The notes beneath the pieces were generated by a model that ran no database searches, was not told where the DNA came from, and saw only the letters and a list, made by a program, of their open reading frames with translations. From the NCBI GenBank assembly GCA_964589815.1, contig CAZPUR010000011.1, forward strand, positions 1 through 37,604: 37,604 nucleotides of DNA. The letters run 5' to 3'. Origin of the DNA: CAZPUR01 sp964589815 (GTDB lineage Bacteria > Patescibacteriota > Microgenomatia > UBA1400). Each line of letters starts with the position of its first letter. The first letter of the stretch is position 1. The translations under genes were made by a program, and so were the position numbers. Shown here piece after piece: positions 1 to 7,185 of this stretch.

Positions 1-682
1 GACCACTGGGCAATCCCACGAAATTTCTCGGATAACTGTGGGAGCACCAACCATCAACTTTCTCAAAAATGTCTGGCATTGCTTCAACCATCTCAACCAA
101 AAATTGCTCCTCTCGCATGGTCCCATTCCTGCCATCAGCAGCTTGATCCAGACCTGCTAGCATCAGATAAAAATTACTACTACTATCATTAAACTTCTGT
201 ATCAAACTATCAACTAGTGATACATATTCTTGGGGGTTAATTTCCCCGCCCCACTCCTTACTATGATTAGGTTCATTAAACAAAACCACCACTTGCTCTT
301 TCACCGGCCAATTCAAACTATTTAAAAAATTCACCCACTGATCCAACTCTTCCATCTTTGGCTTGGCCCAATAGCCCTGCCTAGTCGCCGACTGGGGACT
401 GGCATTTTCCATGTGCGTGGCAATTCTAATAATAGGAATCAAGTGAAGTCGACGGCAATCATCCATAAACTTCTGCCATTTATTTTTATCTAAATCATCA
501 TCCCGCAAAACAATAGTCACATAACCCCAGTCACCGCCGCTAGAATTCACTAACTCTGCTGCCCGCCCCACCTCCACTGTTTCCAAAATATGAATCCCTA
601 CTTTATTATTAACTGCCTCAGCTTTACCAATGGTTAGCCAAAATAACCATCCTACAATTAAAAACAAAATTATCTTTTTCAT
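1..682 (-). CDS. Secreted glycosidase-fold (TIM-barrel) protein, C-terminus cut by window edge
   Basis: I translated this frame by hand; it starts at ATG 682 and runs off the left edge, giving about 227 residues. The product opens with a clear signal peptide (MKK, hydrophobic stretch, probable cleavage after AEA near residue 23). The rest reads like the first half of a TIM-barrel glycoside hydrolase: a GIHIL first strand, an FNEPNH segment in the place of the acid/base Asn-Glu-Pro of clan GH-A, and a later SHSYP segment. It probably acts outside the cell on a glycan, but the substrate cannot be read. The nucleophile half lies outside the window. It sits 27 bp downstream of the GH39-like gene on the same strand and has its own perfect -10 box. 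Family assignment is inferred from fold-level motifs only. Confidence 0.7.
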   Translation of the reverse strand, partial: MKKIILFLIVGWLFWLTIGKAEAVNNKVGIHILETVEVGRAAELVNSSGGDWGYVTIVLRDDDLDKNKWQKFMDDCRRLHLIPIIRIATHMENASPQSATRQGYWAKPKMEELDQWVNFLNSLNWPVKEQVVVLFNEPNHSKEWGGEINPQEYVSLVDSLIQKFNDSSSNFYLMLAGLDQAADGRNGTMREEQFLVEMVEAMPDIFEKVDGWCSHSYPRNFVGLPSG

Positions 683-689
683 AGAAGCT

Positions 690-695
690 ATTATA
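690..695 (-). promoter_or_regulatory. Perfect -10 box 7 nt before a start codon
   Basis: On the minus strand TATAAT lies exactly 7 nt upstream of the ATG at 682, in the 27-bp gap after the GH39-like gene. Transcription from it would begin at or next to the A of ATG, so a leaderless mRNA is implied. No good -35 hexamer is visible, and there is no Shine-Dalgarno sequence. Confidence 0.45.
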
Positions 696-709
696 CCTTA
701 GAAGCAAAA

Positions 710-2122
710 TTAATTTATCCTGCTTAGCCTCACCCTCACCACTTCATAGGGTTGTAAACTCTGAGTTAGTTCTAATTTTCCTCCGGTAATGGTCACTTCT
801 CTTTCTTGGGGTTGGCCAAAAAGTTTTTGCTCAAATAATCTATATTCTCCGTCTTTCATGCCCTGAAAAGTAATCGGAAAAGTTTCTTCACTGCCACCCC
901 CAGGTTTATAATTAGCCAGAATTAAATTCACGGTTCGGTTGTCACTGCTGCTAAATCCGGTAATCTGAGTGCCTTCGCCCAAAACTTCTAACCGACTGCC
1001 CTCAAAATCAGACAACCAGTCATATAAAAAATATCTGGGTTTTTCCTTAACTCCGCCTTCGACTAACTGATGGCTTAATAATCCCCAGGCATCCTGACCC
1101 TGATTCGGTCCGTCTTTAACTTCAAAAGTAAACAACCACTTGGTTTTGTCTAAAAGTTTCCTGATCACTACCACTGCATGAGCGGCGGCCACATTGCTGG
1201 AATAAACCGTGTCTTTTTCTGAATTGGGCCCCCATTCGGTGATAAGCAACTCTATATCTTTAAATTGACTGTATTTAGGCTGGTCTTTTAAAATATTAAC
1301 TTCATAAACATCGCGGACAAAAACATCAGGATCAAAATTATAGCGGTGCCAGGAAACAAAATCCAAACGCAAATTTTCTGCTTGGCAAAAATCAAAAAGC
1401 AATCTTACCCAAGTCGGGTCCATGATGGGAATGGCCGGCCCGCCGATTTTAAAAGCCTTTAATCCAGGATTTTGATTCAAAGCTGTTCCCGCTCCCAAAA
1501 CTGCCTGCTGGTACAAAATCCTATAATCTTTTTCACCATACATTTTCCAACCGCCAAACCATTCTAAAGAAGGCTCATTCCAAACTTCATAATATACCTC
1601 TTCGATGTCCCGCGAATAATGGGCTACGGTGGCTCTAACTAATTCCTGCCAATCCTGCCATTGAGGGGGTTTGCCTATTTTTCCCTCAGCCACAACTGCA
1701 GGCATATAGGATAAGGAGAAAAAGGGCTTGGCGCCCATGGCCAAAATATCTGCCACTGTTTCATCTAATTTTGACCAATCATAATTGCCTTTTTCTTTTA
1801 AAACTCCATAATAGTCATCATCATAAATATGATCTATTCTTATATACTTTGGACTAGTTTGTTGCATTAAATCTAGAGTGGGTTCAAACATTCTTACCCC
1901 GGCAGCTTCTTCACCTCCCTGAGCAAAGGCCTGCCAGATTGGGGTTAGACTGCCAAAACTCCGGTCAACATTAACTTGAATCTGGGCGGGCCGGAATTCC
2001 TCTACTACAAAAATCTCCGCTATCCTCATCTTCATCTCCCTCTCCACCCACCAAAAGGGCAGGAAAAGAAGTAAAAATATGGTAATTAATATGCCTAGGC
2101 AGACTTTATACTTGTTCATCAT
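710..2122 (-). CDS. Membrane-anchored GH39-like glycoside hydrolase
   Basis: The 470-residue product has an N-terminal hydrophobic segment at about residues 6-25 (signal anchor), so the rest faces outward. A TIM barrel of clan GH-A follows. E183 lies in WNEP, the place of the acid/base catalyst, and E296 lies in ITEWG, the place of the nucleophile; both are as expected for family GH39 (beta-xylosidase/alpha-iduronidase type). SWHRYN at about 258 is another barrel-strand motif. A small beta domain closes the protein (about 385-470). The substrate is unknown. The neighbours on the same strand are another secreted glycosidase-fold gene downstream and a cohesin-like gene upstream, suggesting a small set of surface carbohydrate proteins. 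No Shine-Dalgarno is visible; two tandem ATG codons stand at the start. Confidence 0.82.
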   Translation of the reverse strand: MMNKYKVCLGILITIFLLLFLPFWWVEREMKMRIAEIFVVEEFRPAQIQVNVDRSFGSLTPIWQAFAQGGEEAAGVRMFEPTLDLMQQTSPKYIRIDHIYDDDYYGVLKEKGNYDWSKLDETVADILAMGAKPFFSLSYMPAVVAEGKIGKPPQWQDWQELVRATVAHYSRDIEEVYYEVWNEPSLEWFGGWKMYGEKDYRILYQQAVLGAGTALNQNPGLKAFKIGGPAIPIMDPTWVRLLFDFCQAENLRLDFVSWHRYNFDPDVFVRDVYEVNILKDQPKYSQFKDIELLITEWGPNSEKDTVYSSNVAAAHAVVVIRKLLDKTKWLFTFEVKDGPNQGQDAWGLLSHQLVEGGVKEKPRYFLYDWLSDFEGSRLEVLGEGTQITGFSSSDNRTVNLILANYKPGGGSEETFPITFQGMKDGEYRLFEQKLFGQPQEREVTITGGKLELTQSLQPYEVVRVRLSRIN

Positions 2123-2161
2123 TTTAAATTTCTAATTATTCTAATTAACCTAATTATTCTA
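2123..2161. repeat. Left arm of imperfect inverted repeat around IVS-type gene
   Basis: AT-rich stretch built from 9-bp units of the form CTAATTATT / CTAATTAAC. Its core CTAATTAACCTAATT is the reverse complement of the AATTAGGTTAATTAG core at 2582-2596, on the other side of the four-helix-bundle gene. It also forms the immediate 5' leader of the GH39-like gene. Confidence 0.5.
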
Positions 2162-2205
2162 AAAAAATCCCAATTTCCCAATAACCAAGAGATTACTTAA
2201 TTTTT

Positions 2206-2562
2206 CTATAATATAGAGTTAAAAATCAAATTTAGTTCTTTAGCTTCCTGCCAAAGTTTTCTGGCTTTATCTTTAGATTCTGGAACCGCAATTCCTATCA
2301 TTCTTAAGAAATGTTTACTCTCTCTGGATTCTTTTTTACAAATACCAATCTTATGTTTAAAATCCTTGCCTGATTCAGCATCATCGGCTTCACAATAGTT
2401 AGCTCCAATACTGGTTCCCGCCTTAACTAATTGAGTTATTAATGGAGTAGTAACGGCAGTCTTAGATAAGTTATTGCAAAACTTTATTATTTCTTCACCA
2501 AACTTAGCCGTTCTTTCCTCCAAATCATATATTTTCTTTTTGGTGCTTGGTGCTTTTGACAT
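2206..2562 (-). CDS. Four-helix-bundle protein of the 23S rRNA intervening-sequence (IVS) family
   Basis: The 118-residue product matches the IVS/S23 four-helix-bundle family in length and pattern: an N-terminal basic leader, YDLEERTAKFGEEI in helix 1, LITQLVKAGTSIGANYCEAD as the signature at the helix 2/3 turn, and a KESRESKHFLRMI helix. No enzymatic activity is known for the family. Such genes were first found in extra segments inside 23S rRNA genes and also occur as stand-alone genes in many genomes. Here it is not in an rRNA gene; it lies between two unrelated envelope genes and is flanked by imperfect inverted repeats. There is no Shine-Dalgarno sequence. Confidence 0.85.
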   Translation of the reverse strand: MSKAPSTKKKIYDLEERTAKFGEEIIKFCNNLSKTAVTTPLITQLVKAGTSIGANYCEADDAESGKDFKHKIGICKKESRESKHFLRMIGIAVPESKDKARKLWQEAKELNLIFNSIL

Positions 2563-2610
2563 TATTTAGGTCAATTAGAGCAATTAGGTTAATTAGGTTA
2601 ATTTAAATCT
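2563..2610. repeat. Right arm of imperfect inverted repeat around IVS-type gene
   Basis: Repeats of AATTAGGTT and relatives run from just before the ATG of the four-helix-bundle gene to the end of the cohesin-like gene. They are inverted relative to the repeats at 2123-2161. A perfect 14-bp palindrome AAATCTTAAGATTT (2605-2618) overlaps the stop codon of the cohesin-like gene. Confidence 0.5.
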
Positions 2611-3202
2611 TAAGATTTACCTTGGCTCCCCTAACTTCCTCCAAAACATCCTCACCCTTTTCATTAATCAAATTACAATCCAACAAACTCTCCTTTAAAA
2701 AATCAAAGTCAATCAAAATATCCTTAACTTCACCTGAGTCTAGATTTTTAGGCTGAAAAACAATACTGGTGATTTTCTTTTTCCCTGAATTAAAGGATTT
2801 AAGGCTGCCCGACCAACTGGCCGATCCACCGTCAGTTACCCAATCATCATCTAAAACCTCTAAAATATCATTAGGGTAAAACAATTTTAAATCAATTTCT
2901 TTAACTAACTGATCCGTCTCTCCCCAGATATTTAATTTAAGCTCACCCTCAAAAACTGTCTCGTCTGGCTCCAGCCACAATTTCCCTCCATGGGGTAATT
3001 TTTCTTTTATTGCCGGTTCCGCCACTTCTTTCAGTTCTTCTTGAGCCTGTTTTTGGACGGCCAGCTTTTGTTCTTCTTGTTCTTGAATTAACTGAAGTCT
3101 TTTTTGTTTTAACTGATGAAGTCTGAAGCCAATCACCCCTGTTTGAAGCAAAATCAAAAAACAAACCAGCCAAATCAGATATTGGAGCTTATTTTTCTCC
3201 AT
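2603..3202 (-). CDS. Membrane-anchored cohesin-like domain protein
   Basis: From the ATG at 3202 the product has 199 residues: one N-terminal transmembrane helix (about 7-25), a long charged, Gln/Glu/Lys-rich coiled-coil stretch (about 30-70), then an all-beta extracytoplasmic domain. The latter has the look of cohesin-type domains: LKLFYPNDILEVLDDDW, a Gly/Ser-rich turn with SWSGSLKSF, and IVFQPKNLDSGEV. Cohesins bind dockerins on secreted enzymes, but no dockerin is visible in this window, so the partner is unknown. An upstream TTG would add 12 residues; I prefer the ATG because a good promoter ends directly before it and the TTG lies in that promoter's -35 box. Cohesin similarity is a pattern judgement. 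Confidence 0.65.
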   Translation of the reverse strand: MEKNKLQYLIWLVCFLILLQTGVIGFRLHQLKQKRLQLIQEQEEQKLAVQKQAQEELKEVAEPAIKEKLPHGGKLWLEPDETVFEGELKLNIWGETDQLVKEIDLKLFYPNDILEVLDDDWVTDGGSASWSGSLKSFNSGKKKITSIVFQPKNLDSGEVKDILIDFDFLKESLLDCNLINEKGEDVLEEVRGAKVNLKI

Positions 3203-3208
3203 AATATA

Positions 3209-3238
3209 ACTATACTTTAGTTTGACCTTTGCTGGCAA
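3209..3238 (-). promoter_or_regulatory. Promoter of the cohesin-like gene, leaderless
   Basis: On the minus strand TTGCCA (3233-3238) and TATAGT (3209-3214) are separated by 18 bp, each 5 of 6 to consensus. The ATG at 3202 is 6 nt after the -10 box, so the transcript would start at or next to the start codon. Confidence 0.5.
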
Positions 3239-3332
3239 GGGCTACTAGGTTTGCGGGAAGGTGGTCAAATTTTTGCCTAGAGATTCGCAGGGAGGCCCAG
3301 CTGATTCGGCGGGCCGACCTCAGCGTGATCAT
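3210..3332 (-). other. GC-rich island with a 40-codon open frame, possible dispersed repeat
   Basis: From about 3230 to 3340 the sequence is much richer in G+C than the AT-rich stretch beside it. An ATG at 3332 opens a 40-codon frame ending at TAG 3210, rich in Arg, Ser, Leu and Ala (for example LRSARRISWASLR near the start). It resembles no protein family, and I read it as part of a non-coding repeat rather than a gene. An imperfect palindrome, GGCCC...GGGCC, lies at 3294-3315. Confidence 0.3.
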
Positions 3333-3444
3333 CAAGCCTTAAGCTCTCTAATCGAACATCTTTTTTACCCTGAAAAAATCCTCATAAATCAATTAAATCA
3401 TCAATTTTACGCCAAAAATATTAGTTTTTAAAAAATCTCAATTT

Positions 3445-3478
3445 TTTATCAAAAATTTATCAAAAAATTTATTAAAAA
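3445..3478. repeat. AT-rich tandem repeat, about 12-bp unit
   Basis: Three successive units of the form TTTATC followed by five or six A; the third has TTTATT. It is in the non-coding AT-rich stretch and may only reflect base composition. Confidence 0.4.
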
Positions 3479-3784
3479 GGGCCCACTTTCATCCTTTTTT
3501 AAGTAAATTTTATAAAACTTAGGTAGGTAATTTAAAGTCTCCGATCTTTTTCAAAATTAATTTCCTCTGATATTTATCTCCCCCCATTCTGATTAACCTT
3601 TTTTTAAAAATCTTAATCAAAATATCATTTTTCTAAGGCTTAAAATAGTTAAATTTGCTTGAAATATTAAACTAAAAATATGCATTTTCATAATTTAGCA
3701 CTCTCTTAAATTGATTGATAGGCTTTCTCGGAAAAGAAACCCTGATTTTGATCATTCATCTATTAAATTTACTATAAAAATAGC

Positions 3785-3800
3785 TCCGCCAGCTGGCGGA
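3785..3800. repeat. Perfect 16-bp palindrome, TCCGCCAGCTGGCGGA
   Basis: A perfect GC-rich palindrome inside AT-rich non-coding DNA. Near-identical hairpins are at 11621-11638 (inside a coding sequence) and 31367-31386 (just after a stop codon), which makes it one member of a dispersed family. A T-rich but interrupted tract follows on the plus strand. Confidence 0.75.
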
Positions 3801-3957
3801 TTCGTTTTATTCTTTTATTCCCCTGATCTATTTTGACATAGTCTTCCCAAGAACCCCCTTCTCCCTATAATTCACACTATATACATTTTCATTTTTCCGT
3901 CTTTTTTGAGCACAATTTTTATTACGTTGTAAAACCATAGGTTTTTCAACTAATTTA

Positions 3958-3966
3958 TGCTATAAT
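3958..3966 (+). promoter_or_regulatory. Extended -10 promoter of the lipoprotein gene
   Basis: TGCTATAAT is a perfect extended -10 element (TG, one base, TATAAT). The start codon is 24 nt further on, with AGGA 7 nt before it as a ribosome binding site. No matching -35 hexamer is visible. Confidence 0.5.
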
Positions 3967-3990
3967 CCTGAAATATTATAGGATATTAAT

Positions 3991-4563
3991 ATGTCTATAG
4001 AAAATAAAACTTTTCCCATAGATCATTCGATGGAAAAAAAGCTAGCTAGAGCCCAAAAAAGGCTGGCTTTGACTCTTTTGCCCTTGATACTGACTGGATG
4101 TATTTGTAAACCCCCTGAACCAACCCAACCGCCTGTTGAAGAAGTTCAACCATCTATTGAAGACATTATTAAAACTGCTCAGGCGCAATCAGCCACAGCA
4201 ACTGCTTTTGCTCCTACCCTCACTTATAATCCTGGTCCCCTTGCTACTCCTACTCCTCCTGAAATTCCAGATGAAGTTCCGGGCATACCTCTTTGTGACC
4301 ATACCTCATTTTCCTTAAAGATTGCTTTTCCTGATGAAGAAGAAAGAACCAGGGTTAAAGAAAGATTCCCTAATTTATTTTTCTATACTGTTGAAGATTT
4401 AAGAGAAGAATGGGGAGATCTTTTAAACGGTCTTCAACCAGATGATGTCATTCTTTTTAATATGAGAGTAAAAGAAGGCGGGTCAGGATTAGAAAATGAA
4501 CCACTGTCTGTTTGGAGCTGTGTTGAAGGTGAATGGACAGATATTACTTTTGCTTCGCCCTAA
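3991..4563 (+). CDS. Small lipoprotein of unknown function
   Basis: The 190-residue product carries a lipoprotein signal: a basic region, a short hydrophobic core and the lipobox LTGC with C37 as the lipid-bearing cysteine. Then comes a Pro/Thr/Ala-rich linker (about 40-95, with PPEPTQPP and TPTPPEIP), typical of surface spacers, and a compact C-terminal domain of about 90 residues with two cysteines (near 102 and 179) that could pair outside the cell. I do not recognise that domain. The first ATG is chosen because AGGA stands 7 nt before it; an in-frame ATG at 4030 would give a shorter, more usual signal peptide. It has its own promoter and stands 76 bp before a cytosolic zinc-ribbon gene. 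Confidence 0.75.
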   Translation: MSIENKTFPIDHSMEKKLARAQKRLALTLLPLILTGCICKPPEPTQPPVEEVQPSIEDIIKTAQAQSATATAFAPTLTYNPGPLATPTPPEIPDEVPGIPLCDHTSFSLKIAFPDEEERTRVKERFPNLFFYTVEDLREEWGDLLNGLQPDDVILFNMRVKEGGSGLENEPLSVWSCVEGEWTDITFASP

Positions 4564-4606
4564 ACCTTACCCTTGATTTCCCCCATTATTCTTGTTAATC
4601 TAAATA

Positions 4607-4615
4607 TGTTATGAT
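4607..4615 (+). promoter_or_regulatory. Extended -10 promoter of the zinc-ribbon gene
   Basis: TGTTATGAT fits an extended -10 (TG, one base, TATGAT; 5 of 6). The start codon is 24 nt further on, with GAGG ending 6 nt before it. The spacing and form repeat the promoter at 3958. Confidence 0.4.
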
Positions 4616-4639
4616 CCTCTCCTCCGAGCAGAGGTAAAA

Positions 4640-5677
4640 ATGTCAACCGCAGAAATCGCCATACCGATCAATACTACTCTTCCGGAAAATACTCAAGTTA
4701 ATATTGGCGCTTGGATTGAGCGTTTAAGAAACGGTCTCTCTACTCTTGAAGATATTGAAGATGAGGTCGTCCACACTTTCCTTGAATTTGCCCTTAAAGC
4801 TCAATTTGTTGAATTTAATCCCTATGTCCAAGAAGAAAACGAAGCTATCCTGATTAAAAAAAGGGCTGGGACCAGGCAGGAAAAGGCCGTGGATATGATT
4901 TTAAATGGAGCGGGAACGCCCTGGTTAAGGCTTCAAGCAGAAGAAGGTTTAGCCCCCTTATTTCAAAAAATGAGCCAAACTAAAGAAGCCTCATTTGGTC
5001 TAATTTTCAGTCCTCCCGGGCCGAAAAGTGAAGGCTTTAAAGATTATGCCTATTGCTATCTTTATACCATCCCCGCCTTCGAGAATAACCAACCAAGAAC
5101 CATCCACGCCTTTGCTCTTAGAATAGATGATTTTAATGACCAAGATGTTTCTAATGCTTTAAGATCCTTGTCTGGTCTTGGCCCAATTGAAAATATCAAA
5201 GCCCGAAAAAATGAAACTTTACTCACTAATTCCGTTGTCTTTCCTGTAGGTCAAACCGCTCCCCTGCCTCCTGATCAACAGGGTAATTTTTCCCGCTATC
5301 GAATCGACACTCTTGAAGATTTGCTTTTACTTATTCACCAGCATCTCCCGGGCAAGTTTGCTCTCCAAGAAACAGAAAGAGGTCTGCAAGGTGAAGTTTT
5401 TCAAGAAGCTTATCAAAGGTTCAAAAAGGAAATCTATGGCATCTGCCACAAACTCTGGACTGCCGCTCATCATTATGATTATCAAAGCCAAGCCTGGACA
5501 AAAGCAGAGGTTTTGACCAACCTTGCCCGGCATATGTCATTAAGTGGCGGCAGTTGTCCGGCTACAATGACTTCTAACAATAATGGTTCTGCTGCTAAAG
5601 GCGAAACAACAGATTTAAAATACTGTTCGAGCTGCGGAAAGTTCTATCGGGGTGAAACCTGTCCTTATTGTAGCTAA
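4640..5677 (+). CDS. Zinc-ribbon protein of unknown function
   Basis: The 345-residue product has no signal peptide or membrane segment and should be cytosolic. Its only recognisable part is a C-terminal zinc ribbon with paired cysteines C329/C332 and C341/C344 (CSSCGK...CPYC), reached through a flexible Asn/Ser/Gly-rich linker (about 308-322). The main body (about 1-305) is mixed alpha/beta, with acidic helices near the N-terminus and an amphipathic helical region at about 245-300; I recognise no family. An AGAGG ribosome site precedes the ATG. It ends 1 bp from the stop of the convergent radical SAM gene. The zinc ribbon suggests contact with nucleic acid or protein, which is an inference. 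Confidence 0.7.
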   Translation: MSTAEIAIPINTTLPENTQVNIGAWIERLRNGLSTLEDIEDEVVHTFLEFALKAQFVEFNPYVQEENEAILIKKRAGTRQEKAVDMILNGAGTPWLRLQAEEGLAPLFQKMSQTKEASFGLIFSPPGPKSEGFKDYAYCYLYTIPAFENNQPRTIHAFALRIDDFNDQDVSNALRSLSGLGPIENIKARKNETLLTNSVVFPVGQTAPLPPDQQGNFSRYRIDTLEDLLLLIHQHLPGKFALQETERGLQGEVFQEAYQRFKKEIYGICHKLWTAAHHYDYQSQAWTKAEVLTNLARHMSLSGGSCPATMTSNNNGSAAKGETTDLKYCSSCGKFYRGETCPYCS

Positions 5678-5678
5678 A

Positions 5679-7091
5679 TCAGACCTTTAATGGATTAATG
5701 TGTAGAGCGTAGCTAATCATATCTTTTAAAGTCAAACGGTGCACCCGACTCATCGAAATTCCGTAAAATATCTTTCTTAAATAATCGAATAAAGGATTCG
5801 GCGGCCATTTAATTAATTTTCTGGCCAAAGGAATAAATTGAGGGAATTGAACTAAAAAAGGAAAAAAGGCTTGAAGGTTTTCAATTTCTTTTTTATCCTT
5901 TAATTTCATCGGTGAAGGTAAATAAATACTCTCTCCTACATCATTAATGCCATAGCTCTTAGCTAAAAAGCCTTTTTTAATCGCATATTTAGTAATCTCA
6001 TATTGGGGAAAAGGCTGGAGCAAAGAAGCGGTGGCGCTGTCCGGTTTGATGGCCACATTAATCATCACTGTTTCCCAAGCATTCTCCAGTCTTTCTCCGG
6101 GCAAACAGAGAATATTATAAGTTTTAAGCATCATTCCGGCTTTCTTCACTAACCTTCCCCCTTCGATTATTTGCTGGTTGCTAATATTTTTCTTTAAAAC
6201 TTTTAAGCGCAAATTCTCATTGCCAGTTTCAATGCCCATGGCAATGGCATAACCACCGCCCTGTTTAAGCATCTTTACCAAATCCTTATCAAGCAGGTTA
6301 GCCGTCACATTGCAAATAAAAGGCAAGTTGATTTCTTTTTTATATTGGTTTAAAAAGCGCTTTAACCAAACCTTGTCCACGGTAAAAACATCATCCGTAA
6401 AAGAAACTGTTTTAAGGCCATATTTTTCCCTGACTGCCTTAATTTCTCTAATCACATTTCTTGGACTCCTTCTCCTGACAAAACAACCTTTGCCCTGATA
6501 CATCCGCCGCAAAAGATGATTAGAGCAAAAAGAGCAATGATAAGGACAACCTCTACCGGTTAAAAATTGCTTGGCTGAAGCTTGAGCTAAGAATTTATAT
6601 TGATAATAAATACTTCTGTCTGGAAAAGGAAGTTTATCTAAATTCTCTTCTAAGGGTCGTAATTTATTCTTATAAATTCTCCTCCCTTTTTTCACCCATA
6701 GATTATCAATCTTAAGCCAGCTTTTAGCTTGATCCAGAACTCTGAGCAAGTCCAACACCGCCTCCTCTGCCTCGCCTCTGACAATCACATCCACTCCTCT
6801 GTTTTTTATCACTTCAGGATAAAAAGTCGGGTGAGGTCCGCCCAAAAGAATTAAAACCTGAGGATACCTTTTTTTAATTTCTTTGACTGTTTTTAAGGCC
6901 CAACTAAGTTCAGCCGTAAAAAGAGCCAAGGCAATCACCTCGGGTTTAATTTCCCCGATTCTTTTAAGATAATCTTTTTCTTCATCAACTAATAAAAGAT
7001 CGCTATCATAGCCATGCTTTTTAATAAAAGCACTAATGCTCATTGTCCCCATTAGGGGAAAAGCTGATTTTTGTAAAAAAAGTAATTTCAT
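5679..7091 (-). CDS. B12-binding-domain radical SAM protein
   Basis: 470 residues from the ATG at 7091. An N-terminal Rossmann-like B12-binding domain (about 1-135, GGPHPTFYPE at about 84-93) is followed by a radical SAM barrel with the [4Fe-4S] cysteines C182, C186 and C189 (GRGCPYHCSFC), a GIETGNE strand motif and a LPGE motif typical of the Elp3/MiaB-like group. No DxHxxG cobalamin-ligand motif is visible. Members of this class methylate or rearrange unactivated carbons; the substrate is unknown. An upstream alternative start adds 23 residues that read through a palindromic non-coding element, so I reject it. It is the last gene of the minus-strand operon and ends 1 bp from the convergent zinc-ribbon gene. 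Confidence 0.85.
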   Translation of the reverse strand: MKLLFLQKSAFPLMGTMSISAFIKKHGYDSDLLLVDEEKDYLKRIGEIKPEVIALALFTAELSWALKTVKEIKKRYPQVLILLGGPHPTFYPEVIKNRGVDVIVRGEAEEAVLDLLRVLDQAKSWLKIDNLWVKKGRRIYKNKLRPLEENLDKLPFPDRSIYYQYKFLAQASAKQFLTGRGCPYHCSFCSNHLLRRMYQGKGCFVRRRSPRNVIREIKAVREKYGLKTVSFTDDVFTVDKVWLKRFLNQYKKEINLPFICNVTANLLDKDLVKMLKQGGGYAIAMGIETGNENLRLKVLKKNISNQQIIEGGRLVKKAGMMLKTYNILCLPGERLENAWETVMINVAIKPDSATASLLQPFPQYEITKYAIKKGFLAKSYGINDVGESIYLPSPMKLKDKKEIENLQAFFPFLVQFPQFIPLARKLIKWPPNPLFDYLRKIFYGISMSRVHRLTLKDMISYALHINPLKV

Positions 7092-7135
7092 TTTTCTTAA
7101 ACTAAGTTTGCAGACGAGGGTGTGAATTTGAGAGT

Positions 7136-7152
7136 GTTCCGCTAAGCGGGAC
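7136..7152. repeat. GC-rich palindrome between two radical SAM genes
   Basis: GTTCCGCTAAGCGGGAC forms a hairpin with 8-bp arms (one G-T wobble) around a single A. It resembles the first hairpin of the double element at 14719-14748. It is intergenic, 45 bp upstream of the ATG at 7091. Confidence 0.55.
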
Positions 7153-7185
7153 CGGGTCACAATTTATACCCGAGCAAAGCAAACT

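Larger units (their letters stand above)
3339..3957. other. AT-rich non-coding stretch
   Basis: About 620 bp with no convincing reading frame on either strand. It holds runs of A and T, an approximate 12-bp tandem repeat at 3445-3478, and one perfect GC-rich palindrome at 3785-3800. I see no tRNA, riboswitch or canonical terminator in it. It separates the minus-strand envelope genes from the plus-strand lipoprotein gene and so contains the upstream region of both. Confidence 0.6.

Noticed and set aside
3785..3830. Palindrome followed by T-rich DNA as a rho-independent terminator
   Set aside because: The T-run is interrupted and no gene ends just before it on the plus strand; the same palindrome occurs in coding DNA, so repeat origin is more likely.
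3340..3957. Replication origin or DnaA boxes in the AT-rich stretch
   Set aside because: No TTATCCACA-like boxes or origin-linked genes are present; AT richness alone is not enough.
7092..7160. N-terminal extension of the radical SAM gene to 7160
   Set aside because: The extra residues read through an intergenic palindrome, and the family start (MKLLFLQ) lies at the ATG 7091.
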